The notes: generated from the sequence alone by a model not told the origin. A stretch of DNA of 64,000 nucleotides from Zonotrichia leucophrys gambelii (GCF_028769735.1 NC_088175.1:930001-994000), one strand, 5' to 3'. Positions 37,886 through 49,217 are shown, counted from the stretch's first letter. A program made the numbers and translations.

Positions 37886-39554
37886 ATGCTCAGTGCTGTA
37901 TTGATGGATGATTTCTGCCCCCAGCCTCTCATCCAGTGGCACTGGGACCTGCTGAACAGATGTGCTGGGTGTGAGCTGAGGAACTGCCGTCCTGCTGGTT
38001 GGGAGGAAGGAGGTTTTGGTAGCCATGTGTTTCACCATTTCAAAATCACTTGCAGCTTGTTGGAGGGATGAACTTGATAGCTCCATGGTGTGGTGTGTGG
38101 AATGCATGAGCACCCAAGCCCTGAGACAGATTTATTCTGTGGGATGTGGTTGTATATGTAGATCCACTGAATCATGTGGCAGATGGTCTCCTGCAGCTAC
38201 ACCTGGGTTCAGGGTATGGCTGAGGTTGTGCTGGGCTCTCCCTCCCTCTCCCTTTTCACTTGAGCCAGCACCAGAAAATGGGAAGAAGAGTGCCCAAAAG
38301 GGTTGATGGCATGTGGAAAGTAATCCAAGACTTCCTGAAGCCTCCTTAGTAATGCTCAGCTTTATATTATAAATTGAGGTGAACATAAGCATGGGTGTGA
38401 GGATCACCTGAAAGATGTGCAGTATCAGCAGAACATTAGCAGGGTCTGACAGCCAAGTAGTAGGAGGAAGTGTGAAATTTGGGGACTGTTTTAAATATTA
38501 GTTAGCTTTTAGTAAAGAAAAAACCCCAACTTGTGGCATGTGCATTAATGACAAGCAGGTCTGCAAGATGGAGCTGTTGTGCTGTGGGATTTGGGTGTCT
38601 GGAGAATGGAGGATGGAACCAAGTTCAGTTCTAGGGAGAAGGCTTCAGCCTGGCCCTGGATGTGATCCACCAGTGCAGGCAGCGTGGAGACTTCCTCTGT
38701 AGCCCAGGAAAAAGCAAGTGCCTGTAATTTCTTGGACTTTGTGAACTGTTTCAAAATTGCAGTCTGTGTGAAGCTGGGCAAACCACAGGGATGCACAGCA
38801 GTGTCCCATGGGTGGCTTTGCAGGCCGTCATCAACTGTCCCCTATTTCTGATGCCAAGAATTGGTTTCCTCTTGCCATGTGTGGTCTGTACTGCATGGGA
38901 GAGCTCCAGGGAGGTGATTACCCCATGCTGCTTCTTGATGGGAACCATAAAATACCCAGAAGCTGTAGGAGCTAAATTGGGAACATACTCTTTTAAACTC
39001 TGCTAAACAGGGGCTTAAAGCTGTTGGACTTCTAATGGAGCAGCTGGCATGGAGCAGGCTGGTAACTGGATTGCTTCTTTGGGTGATTTACTTAGGTGCT
39101 CACCACCCACTCAAGCCCTGTGCTTCCCTTTCCATGCCTCAGAAATTCTCTGCATGCTGAACACCCATACAGGACACTTTGCCAGTTGAGGTGTTTGGCC
39201 CTGATCCAGGAAAAACATTTATGTGTTTGCCTAAACCTAGATCAAAGTGATGATCTCTTCAATTTGAAGTTGGGCACATTCTGTAGTACTCTAAGGATTT
39301 TTTTTTATTCTCACATGAAGTTGCAGGAGACTCAGCAGAGTCTCTTCATCTTTCTTTTAGAGAACCTTTTGGTTGACCTCTTGTTCTTCTTGGGCTTGTT
39401 TCCTATGGTAGATAACAAGGCAGTTGAACGTTGGAGAGGAATATTAAACCTCCACAAATCAGATCTCACTTCTGGAGATCAAAATGACATCTCGTGCGTG
39501 GGAAAGAGGCAAATTATCTCCCAGCTGCAGAGTTCCTCCAGCTTGCTGTCACGT

Positions 39555-39640
39555 GTTTCTGGTTGCCCACTGACAGAGGATGCTGAGCTAGATGGACCAA
39601 TGTTCTGATCCTGTCTGGTAATTTCTGTGGTCCCCTGAGT
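39555..39640 (+). mobile_element. Possible ancient CR1-type tail
   Basis: GAGGATGCTGAGCTAGATGG, then ACCAATGTTCTGATCCTGTC resembles the 3' end of old reptile/turtle CR1 copies (form: gctagatggacc...ggtctgatcc). It is far older than the bird-type CR1 copies in this window. Recognition is by memory only and the boundaries are uncertain. Confidence 0.4.
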
Positions 39641-40837
39641 CCTGTTGACCTCAGAGGGAATTAAACACATGTTTAAGCACTTCCCTACAAAGGCAGACTC
39701 TTCTGAGCCAGTCTGTGCCCAGCTGCTTGGAGCTCTGCGCTGAAGAAAGCAGGTTTCTGTTAAATGCTGGGATCAGCCTTACCACATCCTTTTTCTTGGT
39801 GTGTTGAAATGGGAAAATCCTAATTTATAACATGCACTTCCATTTAAAGAATAAATGCAAGCTGTCCCAAAGTCAAGCCACGCTCTGTGTCACAGTGATG
39901 CTATTGGGTAGGACGTTTCCATCAGTGCCTGTAGAAGGGACATGTGCACAAATGGCTGGGAGAACTCAGCAGAAAACCCATGGGCTTTATGGCTGGCTTT
40001 GCTTCCAAACCTGTAGCAAGAGTACCAAGAAGAATACATCCCGTGGCTCACAGCCCCTTGAAGTGGCTGGGCTCAGTACTGACAGCATGGTTTCCCTTAT
40101 CTTGGCTCCTACAAAGAGGACCAGGAAATATGCCTGTGATGTGGGATTCCTGCATTTCAGGCCCTGATCAGGTTGACAGCTTTTCCTCTCTTTCCAGCAC
40201 CCCCCTCCCCCCAGTGGTTAATCAGCAAAGCCAGTTGAAAGCAGGGAATTGCTCTGCCCCCTTTTTGTGGCAAGATAAGTGGGAGGGTGACAGCTGTGTT
40301 TGGGTCCTGCTGCTAATCCCCTGCTCTGGGAGTTCACAGACCTGTCCCTTCCTGTGGAATTATATCCATGCAGAGGGTTTGGCAGGAGCTGGCTTTGCTC
40401 TTGCATCCAGTCCATGCTCAAAACAAGAGTCCTGAACACAGAACATTGTTGTACAGTCACCTTTGGCAGACTGGTGTGTTGTCTCCCCCTAAAAATGCCC
40501 TTGTTTTCAGAGCCTTTGCAAATTAACTAACTTGAAAACTACAAATTTAATTTCTTTCTTCTGAGGCAAGTGTGCCCCAGATGAGGCTTTGATGTGGGAA
40601 GCTCAGCTGAGTCTGCCCAGGTCTGTGTGAGGAGACCAGCTGGCTGGGATATGCAGTTTGGACAGCTGCTCCCAAAATGGGAATGGCTCTCTTGATCTAG
40701 AGCTCAGTTCATGCCCTTTGAGAGACACTTGTTTTGTGTAAATTGAGCTTTGCTAGGAAATTGTTATGTGGCTGAACTAAACTCAGTAAAAAGATTAGAT
40801 TATATTGATAGATAATTAAATTGTGTTATTAAATTGT

Positions 40838-41043
40838 GCCAGAGGAGTTTGGGCTGGACATGAGGAAACATTTTTTTGATAAGAGGTGATTCAGACATGG
40901 AAAAAGTCTTTATAGACAGGTGGTGAGTGCCCACAGCCTGTCATATTTAAGAAGTGTTTGAGCAATGCTATTAAAATACATAAATTTTTGGTCCATTCTG
41001 GTGTTGTCAGTTGGACTGGATGATTATTCTAAGTCCCTTTTAA
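40838..41043 (+). mobile_element. CR1 LINE fragment, strongly degraded
   Basis: TTTGGGCTGGACATGAGGAA, ACATTTTTTTGATAAGAGG, then AGTGTTTGAGCAATGCT and TTGGACTGGATGATTATTC. The order fits a CR1 3' region with many substitutions and deletions. Confidence 0.72.
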
Positions 41044-41679
41044 TGGAAATAGTCTACTCTGTTCTAAAATTAAATTACATTTTGGGACAATTCAGATCTG
41101 AATACCAGCAGTTCCTAGATCCCTGCTTTCTAGAACTATCATTTTCATTGGAAAATGAACCCTTTAAAGGAAACTGTGTGGCACATATCAAACAACTAGC
41201 CATCATTGAGAAGGTAGCCTGTTTTTTTTTTTACTAACACAGGAAATACTGGACGTATGTAAAAAGGCTGCAAATAGTGATAGAGAAATGTAGCATGAGA
41301 ATACCAAAGGTGGATGAACACTGTTCTCAAAGAAAGGCACTGCTTTCACTCAGCAAGTGTGGTGGTGGTCAGTTGGTTATGTGTAGTCTTGTTTTCAGGA
41401 GTTATTGCCCAAAAAGCTGTGAAGTATAATAACTCATTAGCCTTGAGCTTCTGGATTTACATCTTGTGAGTTAATAGCTTACTGGCATGTCTCAGCATGG
41501 GAGAGGAGTGGGGGCAAAATAGGAAAAGGCAGATATTTCTAGATAAAAAATACAATTTTGAGCTAAAAGGGATATTGCAGTGAAGTTCTGTACCTGCTCC
41601 AGATGCCATCCTTGTTCTAGACCACAGTCCCCTGGCTTCTAAACCAGGGATGTAATTGTGGCTTTTGAAAGCAGTTTGT

Positions 41680-42155
41680 CATAGAATCATAGAATGGTTT
41701 GTATTGGAAAGACCTTAAATATAATCAAATTCCAACCCCCTACCATGGGCAGGTAGACCTTCCACCAGACCATGTTTCTCCAAGCCCCATCCAGCCTGGC
41801 CTGGAACATTTCCAGGGATGAGGCAGCCACAACTCCTGTGGGCAACCTCTGCCAGGGCTTCACCTCTCTCACAGTCATTAATTTCTTCAAAACATCCAAT
41901 TTAAACCCACTGTCTTTCAGTGTGAAGCCATTCCCCCTTGTCCTGTCATTCCATGGGCCTGTCAAAAGTCCCTCTCCAGCTCTCTTGTAGCCCCCTTCAG
42001 GCACTGGAAGGAGCTCTAAGGTTTCTCCAGGCTGAACAGTCCCAGCTCTTCCAGCCTGGCTTCACAGCAGAGGGGCTCCAGCCCTGGCATCATCTCCATG
42101 GCCACCTCTGGGCCCACATCCTCCTTAGCTTGAGGGCCCAAACTGAATGCTCTAG
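41680..42155 (-). mobile_element. CR1 LINE fragment next to a PRKCH exon
   Basis: Begins with two copies of CATAGAAT, then TGGTTTGTATTGGAAAGACC and, in order, CCCCATCCAGCCTGGCCTGG, GGCAACCTCTGCCAGGGCTT, CATTCCCCCTTGTCCTGTC and GGGGCTCCAGCCCTGGCATC. It is one of the better-kept copies in the window. Its far end lies about 77 bases before the exon starting at 42232. Confidence 0.9.
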
Positions 42156-42231
42156 CAAAACCAGAAGCAAGAACAGTGTGTGATGCCCTCAATGTTTTGT
42201 TGTCCTCTTCTCTCCTCCTCCCCCTGCACAG

Positions 42232-42382
42232 GGACCCTGCAGAGGGACCGGATCTTCAAGAACCTGACCCGGAAGCGGCAGCGGGCGATGCGCAGGCGGG
42301 TGCACCAGGTCAACGGGCACAAGTTCATGGCCACCTACCTGAGACAGCCCACCTACTGCTCTCACTGCAGGGAGTTCATCTG
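42232..42382 (+). CDS. PRKCH: PRKCH coding exon: pseudosubstrate and start of C1A
   Basis: This 151-base exon opens with two bases that finish a Gly codon, then reads [14 protein letters not shown] and continues into the basic pseudosubstrate [13 protein letters not shown]. The pseudosubstrate carries Ala where a substrate would carry Ser or Thr; in PKC eta it occupies the active site and holds the kinase off until lipid binds. The exon then starts the first C1 zinc finger: the zinc-binding His of HKFMATY, twelve residues, then the CSHC pair, ending in REFI. The last Trp codon is split TG|G across the intron (phase 2). The donor GTAAGA starts at 42383. The exon is clearly more GC-rich than the flanking introns. 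The match to vertebrate PRKCH is nearly complete through the pseudosubstrate. Confidence 0.97.
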
Positions 42383-43178
42383 GTAAGAGCAGCCCAAACA
42401 CCCTGGCACAGGGCTGCCCCGTGCTTTGTGTTCTGGGGACAAGGCACCCCCAGTCCTGAATGTCACTTAGGACTTTACCCAGGTGTGATGCCCCTTGGCC
42501 ATCAGGTTTGGGAGGGTACATTTATGCTGCAGAGAGGCCAGAGATGATGTGTATCTTGGATGCTGAAAGCCACCTGGATTGATGTGGGCATGTGGCAGTG
42601 TTCCTCCCTTGTAACCACAGATTATTCCCCTCGTTTCAAGGGAAAAAAGTATGAAGCAACCTGAAGAAAGACCTGACTCACTGGAGTGGAGAGTTGAGAT
42701 TGCACTGAGGAAAAAAGCCAGTTGCTTGAAAGTTTAGAGAAAATCCCTGAGAACAGAAAAGCCATCAGAGAGGTGTGAAGTGATGCACGTGGAGGAGTAG
42801 GCAGAGCAAGGAGAAAAAATGTAGATATGCCTCAAAAGAACATGGAGTGGGAGAAATAATAACAGGGTGTGGGCTGCTGGGATCAGTGTAATATGTGTGG
42901 TGTGTGTTGTAATGAAGTGAGGTATCTGAGAAATGAGAGTGAGGGGGAATATGGGGAATACAGGCATGTTGACAGCCTGCCCTGTGAGCCATGCCTGTGC
43001 AGTGCTTTCCTGTGCTCTCACACCCCTGTGCTGGATTGCACCACTGCTGCTGGGCAGCTCTGCCATGGGATCTGATAATTTGGGATCCTCCTGCATTTCT
43101 GGGGCTCTGCCCTCTGTAAACAATCTGCAAGATGACCATCCTTCCCATTGAATTGTGTCCATGTTTTCTCTTGGCCAG
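42383..43178 (+). other. PRKCH: PRKCH intron, 796 bases
   Basis: A GT-AG intron (GTAAGA ... TTGGCCAG) that splits a Trp codon inside C1A. I see no repeat family or gene in it. Two minus-strand open frames cross it and the next exon, but they look like chance. Confidence 0.9.
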
Positions 43179-43213
43179 GGGCGTGTTTGGGAAGCAGGGA
43201 TACCAGTGCCAAG
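43179..43213 (+). CDS. PRKCH: PRKCH coding micro-exon: middle of C1A zinc finger
   Basis: Only 35 bases, bounded by TTGGCCAG and GTAAGG. It completes the split Trp and reads GVFGKQGYQCQ, leaving G for the next codon (Val). It supplies the loop and the third zinc-binding Cys of C1A. The short W-G-V-F-G-K-Q-G-Y segment forms part of the diacylglycerol and phorbol-ester binding groove in C1 domains. Frame continuity with both neighbours (2+1 bases before, 1+2 after) makes the call secure despite the small size. It is too short to appear as a standalone open reading frame. Confidence 0.95.
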
Positions 43214-44174
43214 GTAAGGTGCTCTGCTCCTGCTTGGTGTGTGTGTGGGATGTGCTGCTTTGGGAGTGCTTTCCCATGCAGCTGTGAGCTGCTCTGGAGT
43301 CTCTCTCTCTCTCTCTCCTCTTCCTCCCCAGGCAGCCACACTGTGCTTTTGAGTCCCTGTCTGTCTGCCACCGACATTCCTGCAAACACCTGCATGTCTG
43401 GGTGCTATTCCATCCTGTGCAGGTCCACTCAGTTGCTACATGCAGCACCCAGCTGGGCTTGAGACACCCAGGGTCCCTTCAGGACAGTGCTCAGCTGGTA
43501 TTGGGACACAAAGTACCCTGCTGGAATGGCCACCTTCCTTTCTCTCCCTTCAACAAAGTAAAATTTAGGAGTTTGTGACTTCATGGGCTGGCACAGCACT
43601 TCTGCCTGAGTGCATGGTTTGGTTGACTGGGTGTGGAGATGTGTGTGGTGCTTGTTTGCATTTAATTATTGTTCTGCCTTTCCCTTTATTTTGCCTTTCC
43701 CTTTTTCCCAGAACTGCCTGCTTCATGGTCATTCAGTATAGCCTAACACAGCCTGTTCCTGGGCAGTATAATAGGGCACTGGTGTCCTGTGAAAGGAATG
43801 TATGTAAATGTAAACAAAATGGATATTGCTGTGTGAAATAATCTTCTTTGGATTATTATTATACATGTTATTATTAATTATTTCAACAGCATTTTTTTTA
43901 GTATTTTAGAAGCTACAAAGTTGTTTCCCTGCCCATCACCCATATTTTATATAGACAACTGTTTTCTAGGCTGTGTCAGTAATCCAGTGCAGAATTTTTG
44001 TTGCAGTGGGTTGAAGATACATCTCCAGATCTGTTGTAAATTCCAAGCCACCAATTGTTTTTCACATCTGTACTGTGTGCTGATGATGCAGCTGAGCCTT
44101 AAGGAGCCCAGCTGGTGGATTTATGTGTTCTGAGTCTTCCAAGGGCTCTTTTCAGTATGCCTCTTTTATTTCAG
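43214..44174 (+). other. PRKCH: PRKCH intron, 961 bases
   Basis: A GT-AG intron between GTAAGG and TTATTTCAG. It contains a short CT dinucleotide run at about 43300-43316 and otherwise nothing recognisable. Confidence 0.9.
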
Positions 44175-44263
44175 TGTGCACCTGTGTTGTACACAAGCGC
44201 TGCCATCACCTCATTGTCACAGCTTGCACGTGCCAAAACAATGCCAGCAAGAACGATGTCAAG
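44175..44263 (+). CDS. PRKCH: PRKCH coding exon: end of C1A zinc finger and linker
   Basis: This 89-base exon begins with the two bases that finish Val, then reads CTCVVHKRCHHLIVTACTC and a linker QNNASKNDVK, ending in phase 0 before GTAAAG. It supplies the remaining zinc ligands of C1A with the spacing C-x4-H-x2-C-x7-C. Combined with the two preceding exons, the full pattern H-x12-C-x2-C-x14-C-x2-C-x4-H-x2-C-x7-C is intact, so C1A should fold. The linker to C1B is less conserved against human (NASKNDVK versus NINKVDSK), as expected for an interdomain segment. Confidence 0.96.
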
Positions 44264-45861
44264 GTAAAGTCCTGTTGTTTATTTTGGGTTATCAGACTTT
44301 GTCTGGGTTGCTGGGGTTGGCCTATAAGAGAATTTACTTCGTTATCTTTATTCATGGATTTAAAAGTGGGAAAGAGTGACAGGGACCTGCTTAAAAGCCA
44401 TGCAATGTTATCTTGTTCTTCTGTCAATGCCATTAACTGCTTGGACTAACACATGGTTTAAGAAGTAGGATATCTTCACTGGGGGACATCAATAAGTAGC
44501 AAATACAGAGTTTTCCTTGGTAATTTTCTTGCATGGTTAACTGTGGTGCAATCAAAATCTGGTGTCCAGTTCTTAATGTGGATTTCTCTGGCCAACCCCT
44601 GGTCTTTGTTTTGCCTCTTTTTTCTTTTCTGATTGCCTGAAGGGCTCATTTAGTTGTTGCTCCACACCTTTGCTCTGTGAAATCCATTGTAATAAAGAAT
44701 CCTTGCATAACTTGTGTTTCTGAAGGTTTTCCTTCTTGCTGGTTTTGGCTGTGTTTGATGGGAGTAACATCCCCACCTAACACTGCCCTGTGCATCGAGT
44801 GTCTCATTTCTGCAACTGGAAATGGTTCAAGAACTGAGGAAAAATCAAATCAAATCAAATCTCTTTATTCATGAGGCAGCTCTGTGTTTTGTGCCATGCA
44901 ATTGCCTTTGTTATTTCTTGCCTCCAAACTGCTGAGCTGAACTCCTTAAAATGACCCCTTGACAAGCCAGATGAAAATGAGTTAAGAAGCCTAAGGGTAG
45001 AGTGCAAGATAAATAGTGAATGTCCTCACCCCTCTCTTGGGATTATGAAGTTTTTATGACACATTTAAACTACTTTAAAAGAAGCCAGAAGTGAGGAGGC
45101 ACCACTCACCTTGAACTTCTTGTTCCAGTCACACCCCTGACTTTTCTTTAATAGAGTTGTGGGCTCTGCCTCAGCTTTCCAGGATCTGCATGTTGAGAAA
45201 CAAAGTCAAAAGTGATGAATATGCTAAATGGGGACTGCTTTCTTCAGCCATTGAAACATTTTTTAAAAGGTGCCCTTGAGATCTGAATGATTTACAATTG
45301 GAAAAGAACAGGGTTAAAAAGGGGATTGAGTGCAAGTGATAAATTGAAATGTGTGCCTGAAAGGCTGTTAGTTACAAGGAGGGCAAAGAGAGGAATGAGA
45401 ATTTTAGGAGGAGCTGTGAAAGCAGTTCTGTATTAAAATTAATAAAATCAACAGTTTGACCTAAAGTTCGATGTTTTTGCACATAGTATGCAAGTCAATA
45501 GTTTTGAAACTGTGATTAAAAAATGCTGTAACTCACACTGTGGTGAGATTGGCTTGTTTTGAGGCATTCTAATTCTCACTTGTGTTTAAGAATTTAAAAT
45601 TAGCTAGGGAGCCCTTATTTAAAATCTGCTTTGCCAGGTAGTCTGGCCTGGCCAGAAAGGAAAGCAGGGCTGGCTCACAGCAGGTGAGTCTTTTAATTCA
45701 GTATTCACTTGCTGTAAACCTCAGTGAGGTGATGGATTGGGACATTTTCTGACTTGAAATTATTTTCTTAGATTTGCACTCAAATGCCTGTATACAAATG
45801 AACACCAGCTTGTAAATATGTGTTTGAATTTTAAACCTGTTCTTTCCTTTTGGTGCTGCAG
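44264..45861 (+). other. PRKCH: PRKCH intron, 1,598 bases
   Basis: GT-AG intron from GTAAAG to TGGTGCTGCAG. It holds a short AAATC pentamer run at about 44847-44866 and an AT-rich middle. I see no gene or named repeat. Confidence 0.9.
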
Positions 45862-45991
45862 GTGGCTGAACAGAGGTTTGGGATCAACATTCCTCATAAG
45901 TTTGGCATCCACAACTACAAAGTCCCAACATTCTGTGACCACTGTGGCTCCTTGCTCTGGGGGATCCTGCGACAGGGTCTGCAGTGTAAAA
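45862..45991 (+). CDS. PRKCH: PRKCH coding exon: C1B zinc finger, first part
   Basis: 130 bases in phase 0, reading [19 protein letters not shown], then [19 protein letters not shown] and GLQCK, with one base left for Ile. It holds the first His, the C-x2-C pair and the third Cys of C1B. The PTFCDHCG and LLWG motifs line the diacylglycerol/phorbol groove; C1B is generally the stronger ligand-binding finger in novel PKCs. Differences from human are conservative (KFG for KFS, ILRQ for IMRQ). Acceptor CTGCAG, donor GTGAGC at 45992. Confidence 0.97.
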
Positions 45992-46850
45992 GTGAGCAGC
46001 TTCTCTCTGTTCCCTCTTCACAAAATACACTTATTTTTAGACTCTTGATGCACTGTGCGGGCTTGATTTGTGCAACCTTCAGGAGAAAGCTGAGTGATGA
46101 ATATTTATCTTTGTAAGGGTTTGAAAAAAGGCTGATCACCTTTTTCATCTCTGCCTGCCAGAAGGACTCTGCTTTGCACTTTGTTTCACTTGCATTATTA
46201 AAAGTATTCTTCTTCCTGCATTCCTATTTTCCCTTTACCTGAAGGTTTTTCCTCAGCTAATGAGATAAGGCAGTGAAAAGGCATCTGAGGGGAAAAAAAG
46301 GTCATTGCTTTAGGCTGACTACCCTGCCTATTAATTGATGACTAAGCATGTTCTGGTGTTAAGTTTTTGTTTCAATGATCCAGACTGTAAAATCCTTGCC
46401 TTCATCTCCCACAAGAGGGTGTGTGTGTGCCCATGAGCGAGAGCAATAATGATTTTTGTTTCCCACTGAATATTGCCTTTAAAATTAGATGCAGGGGATG
46501 CTTGTTGTGAATTCTTTGGCGTTAGAATCATTAATTGTACTTACAGACATAGCTGCAATGGTGGTTATGCACCTCAAAAATATGTGCTTATGAAAAGCTT
46601 TAGGCAATAATGGCATCCTGCTTGGAGAGTTTGGGGTCTGTTCCTGGTTTCCAGGAGTTTATTCTCTTACAAGAGTCCCAATTTTGCTTCTACTTAGATC
46701 AGTGGCAAAAATCCCTCTAGTTTAAAGATGCAGTGTAGGCCCAGATGGGTGTATTTTCTGAAGCAGAATTAGTAAATTGCTTCTCAGCAGCAAACCCCTC
46801 CAAGTTATTTTAATTGTTCCTTTGCTCTTACTTTCCATTGCCCCTGTCAG
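45992..46850 (+). other. PRKCH: PRKCH intron, 859 bases
   Basis: GT-AG intron between GTGAGC and CCCCTGTCAG. Nothing else recognised in it. Confidence 0.9.
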
Positions 46851-46978
46851 TCTGTAAAATGAACGTCCACATCCGATGCCAAGCAAACGTTGCTCCAAAC
46901 TGTGGGGTGAACTCAGCAGAGCTTGCCAAAACCTTGGCCTGCATGGGTCTGCAGCCAGGAAGCATTTCCCCAAATTCA
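46851..46978 (+). CDS. PRKCH: PRKCH coding exon: end of C1B and start of V3 hinge
   Basis: 128 bases: two bases finish Ile, then CKMNVHIRCQANVAPNC completes C1B (C-x2-C-x4-H-x2-C-x7-C intact). GVNSAELAKTLACMGLQPG and SISPNS follow, ending in phase 0 before GTGAGT. After the finger the sequence enters the flexible V3 hinge that joins the regulatory half to the kinase. Against human the hinge has A-C-M for A-G-M and N-S for T-S, small changes typical of the region. Confidence 0.97.
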
Positions 46979-47505
46979 GTGAGTATTCCTTTTTTTTCCT
47001 TCTCCATTTAAGGCATTTACAACTGAATCTTTTTATGGATGTAGGAGGGGACAGAGGCTTCCCATAGGATAGGTAATGCTGGGTGGGGGCCTGCAGGAGT
47101 AGATCTGTGGCTTGTGGCAAGGACCTCACCTGGAAAATGGATGTCTGACATCCAGGTTTTATTCTATAAGTGTTGCTTTGCAATGTGCTTGTGTTTCACA
47201 GTGCTGTGACTCTTCAACGCTCTTTCATCTGTGTATCACAAATAAGAGGAGAATAAGACCCCCCTGACTAATTAGTTATTAGTATGATTTATGACTAATT
47301 AGTGATCAATTGATTCATGCCATGCATTTTTTTTTTTACTGCAAGTGCAGATATTACCTGCATGCATAGCTTGTGATAGAGCAAAAGAGCTCAAGAAGAA
47401 GCTTAGTTCTTTCCCCAGCTTTGTTACTTCTTCTGTATGATTTTGGGGAAACCATTTCACTCTTCACTACATTCCTGGCCAAAAATCTGTAGTGCCTGTC
47501 AACAC

Positions 47506-47525
47506 AAAAAAAAAAAAAAAAAAAA
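47506..47525. repeat. Run of 20 A
   Basis: Uninterrupted A run inside the 2.1 kb intron. Confidence 0.9.
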
Positions 47526-47899
47526 TTAAAACCCAATCCATAATTTCCAGGTGTGGTAAATCTTTGGATACGATTGGCCAGCTATGTTGATCAACCACAT
47601 CATGCTGTATCAGTCCTAGCAGACTCATTTGCCCTTTTGATTTCAGTTGGTTTGTAGCAAACTCTTATCCTGCTCTTCCCCCTGTAGCAGTTTGGGGAAC
47701 AGTTATCCTGAGAGTTACAGGGAAATCCCATATTCCATTCTGCAAAAATCAGCACTTGTTAACACTTGTTTGCATCATCTGCACATCAAAAGTAGATGAC
47801 AACAACAACAACAAAATCTGTGCTTGGTGTTTAATGATCTCTTCTTGTTATTCATGACATAAAGGATCTAGGAAAATGCTCAGACTGTGCTGTAAGGAC

Positions 47900-48152
47900 A
47901 ACCCTGAATGGCTTTAAGCTGAATGAGGGTGGGTTTAGATAATGAAGAAATTCTTTACTGTGAGCCTGGTCAGGCCCTGCCACTGGTTGCCCGGAGAAGC
48001 TGTGGGTGCCCAGTCCCTGGAAGTGTTCAAGATCAGGTTGGATGGGGTTCTGAGCACCCTGGTCTGGTGGAAGGTGTCCCTGCCCATGGCAGGGATTTGG
48101 AACTGAATGATCTTGAAGGTCCCTTCCAACACAAACCTCTCTGTGTTTCTGT
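47900..48152 (+). mobile_element. CR1 LINE 3' end fragment
   Basis: GAAGAAATTCTTTACTGTGA, CTGGTTGCCCGGAGAAGCTG, TGGGTGCCCAGTCCCTGGAA, TGGTGGAAGGTGTCCCTGCC and GAAGGTCCCTTCCAACACAA, in CR1 order. Confidence 0.9.
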
Positions 48153-48754
48153 GGCTGCTCTTGGTTCTTTGCCCATGCTGATGAGTCTCCTGTGCAGAAG
48201 GAACTTTGCTGTACACCAAAGTAGTCACAAGATGGAGCTCACGAAGTCCCTGTGACTTTGTCCAGACCAATAAACTGAACAGAAGTGCTCGTTTGTATGC
48301 ACATGCATACCTGGAGAGCTGTGAGCACAGGGCACTGGAGGTTGGCTTGATCTTTCTGACTTCAAAATTAAGAGCTCTGGAAATGTGAGCTGGTACTGGT
48401 ACAACTCCTGAATATGCAGCACCTCACTGCTGGCATGGGAATGAACAGCTTTCCATCAAATTTGGAGCGGTGGAGCAAGCCAGCAGCCCAAATGTGGAAA
48501 AGAGACATGTTTTGAAGTTGGGGTCCCACTGAGCTGGGCTTTGAGTAAGAATCTTAAAATCAAGTAGAAACATAAGTTCAGATGAGATCTGCTAGGGTTC
48601 TAAATCTCCACAGCACTTTGCCTATTGCAGAAATTATGCAGTCCTCCTTATTTTGCTGGCAGAGAGAAGATTTGGATTTCCCTACTCATTCTCTTTATTT
48701 GTTTGTGGAGAGTAAGAATGGAGAGGGTCAATCTTGCCTCTTGGGGATGGTCCT

Positions 48755-48815
48755 GTGCAGGGCCTGGAGCTGGACTTGATGATCCTTCCCTTCTAAACTC
48801 AGGATATTCTGTGAA
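48755..48815 (+). mobile_element. Short CR1 3' tail
   Basis: GGAGCTGGACTTGATGATCC, then TTCCCTTCTAAACTCAGGA and TATTCTGTGA, a CR1 end of the 'aactcaggatattctgtg' type. Confidence 0.75.
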
Positions 48816-49073
48816 TATCTGGGCTGTGCTGGGCAGTGGGTTTACAAGCCCAAATGCCATGTGAGGAGCTGGTGTTGAGATGTCAGCACAGCCCTGAGCA
48901 GTGCTGAGTTTGGCTGGTCACATGTGGCAGCTGTGTGATTCTACCAACAAAACTTTCTGTTTCTGCAGCCATAAAGTGCCCCTGGAAAGGCCCCAAATAC
49001 CCTGGTTGGTGGATTGACTGAATCAGAAGTACAATTCCTCTGCAGGCTGACACTCCTTTGCTTTCTTCCACAG

Positions 49074-49217
49074 AAGCTGGTTTCCAGATCTACATTGAAA
49101 CATCAGGGAAAAGGCAGCCTGAAGGATGGCAACACCATTGCTGAAATGTCAGCAAGCAGACTCGGGATCAAAGACTTAACCTTCCTTCGTGTGTTGGGAA
49201 AGGGGAGCTTTGGAAAG
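49074..49217 (+). CDS. PRKCH: PRKCH coding exon: V3 hinge and kinase glycine loop
   Basis: 144 bases, phase 0 at both ends (48 codons). It begins KLVSRSTLKHQGKG, runs through a diverged hinge (SLKDGNTIAEMSASRLG) and enters the kinase domain at LTFLRVLGKGSFGK, with the G-x-G-x-x-G nucleotide-binding loop. The hinge part differs strongly from the human protein (human reads roughly EGNGIGVNSSNRLG at this place), while the glycine loop is identical. That contrast of loose hinge and fixed catalytic motif supports a working kinase rather than a decaying copy. Donor GTGAGA at 49218. Confidence 0.96.

Larger units (their letters stand above)
23244..42231 (+). other. PRKCH: PRKCH intron, 18,988 bases
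   Basis: The intron runs from GTAAGG (23244) to a strong acceptor, CCCCCTGCACAG, ending at 42231. Inside are CR1 fragments (about 25374-25470, 26914-26965, 31660-31805, 37484-37885, 40838-41043 and 41680-42155), a CATC array (29225-29280), a sense-oriented LTR (37112-37423) and an old CR1-like tail (about 39555-39640). The remaining sequence shows no exon, RNA gene or recognisable ORF. Long gaps, for example 27000-29200 and 32000-37100, hold nothing I can name. Confidence 0.85.
46979..49073 (+). other. PRKCH: PRKCH intron, 2,095 bases
   Basis: GT-AG intron from GTGAGT to CTTCCACAG. It carries a run of 20 A (47506-47525), a sense CR1 fragment (about 47900-48152) and a short CR1 3' tail (about 48755-48815). 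Confidence 0.9.

Noticed and set aside
41772..42183. Open frames just before the exon at 42232
   Set aside because: They lie within a CR1 fragment and do not continue in frame into PRKCH.
42734..43448. Two minus-strand open frames (201 and 227 codons) across the 35-base PRKCH exon
   Set aside because: They overlap each other in different frames, contain no recognisable domain, and lie antisense to a certain exon and its introns. Low stop density by chance explains them.
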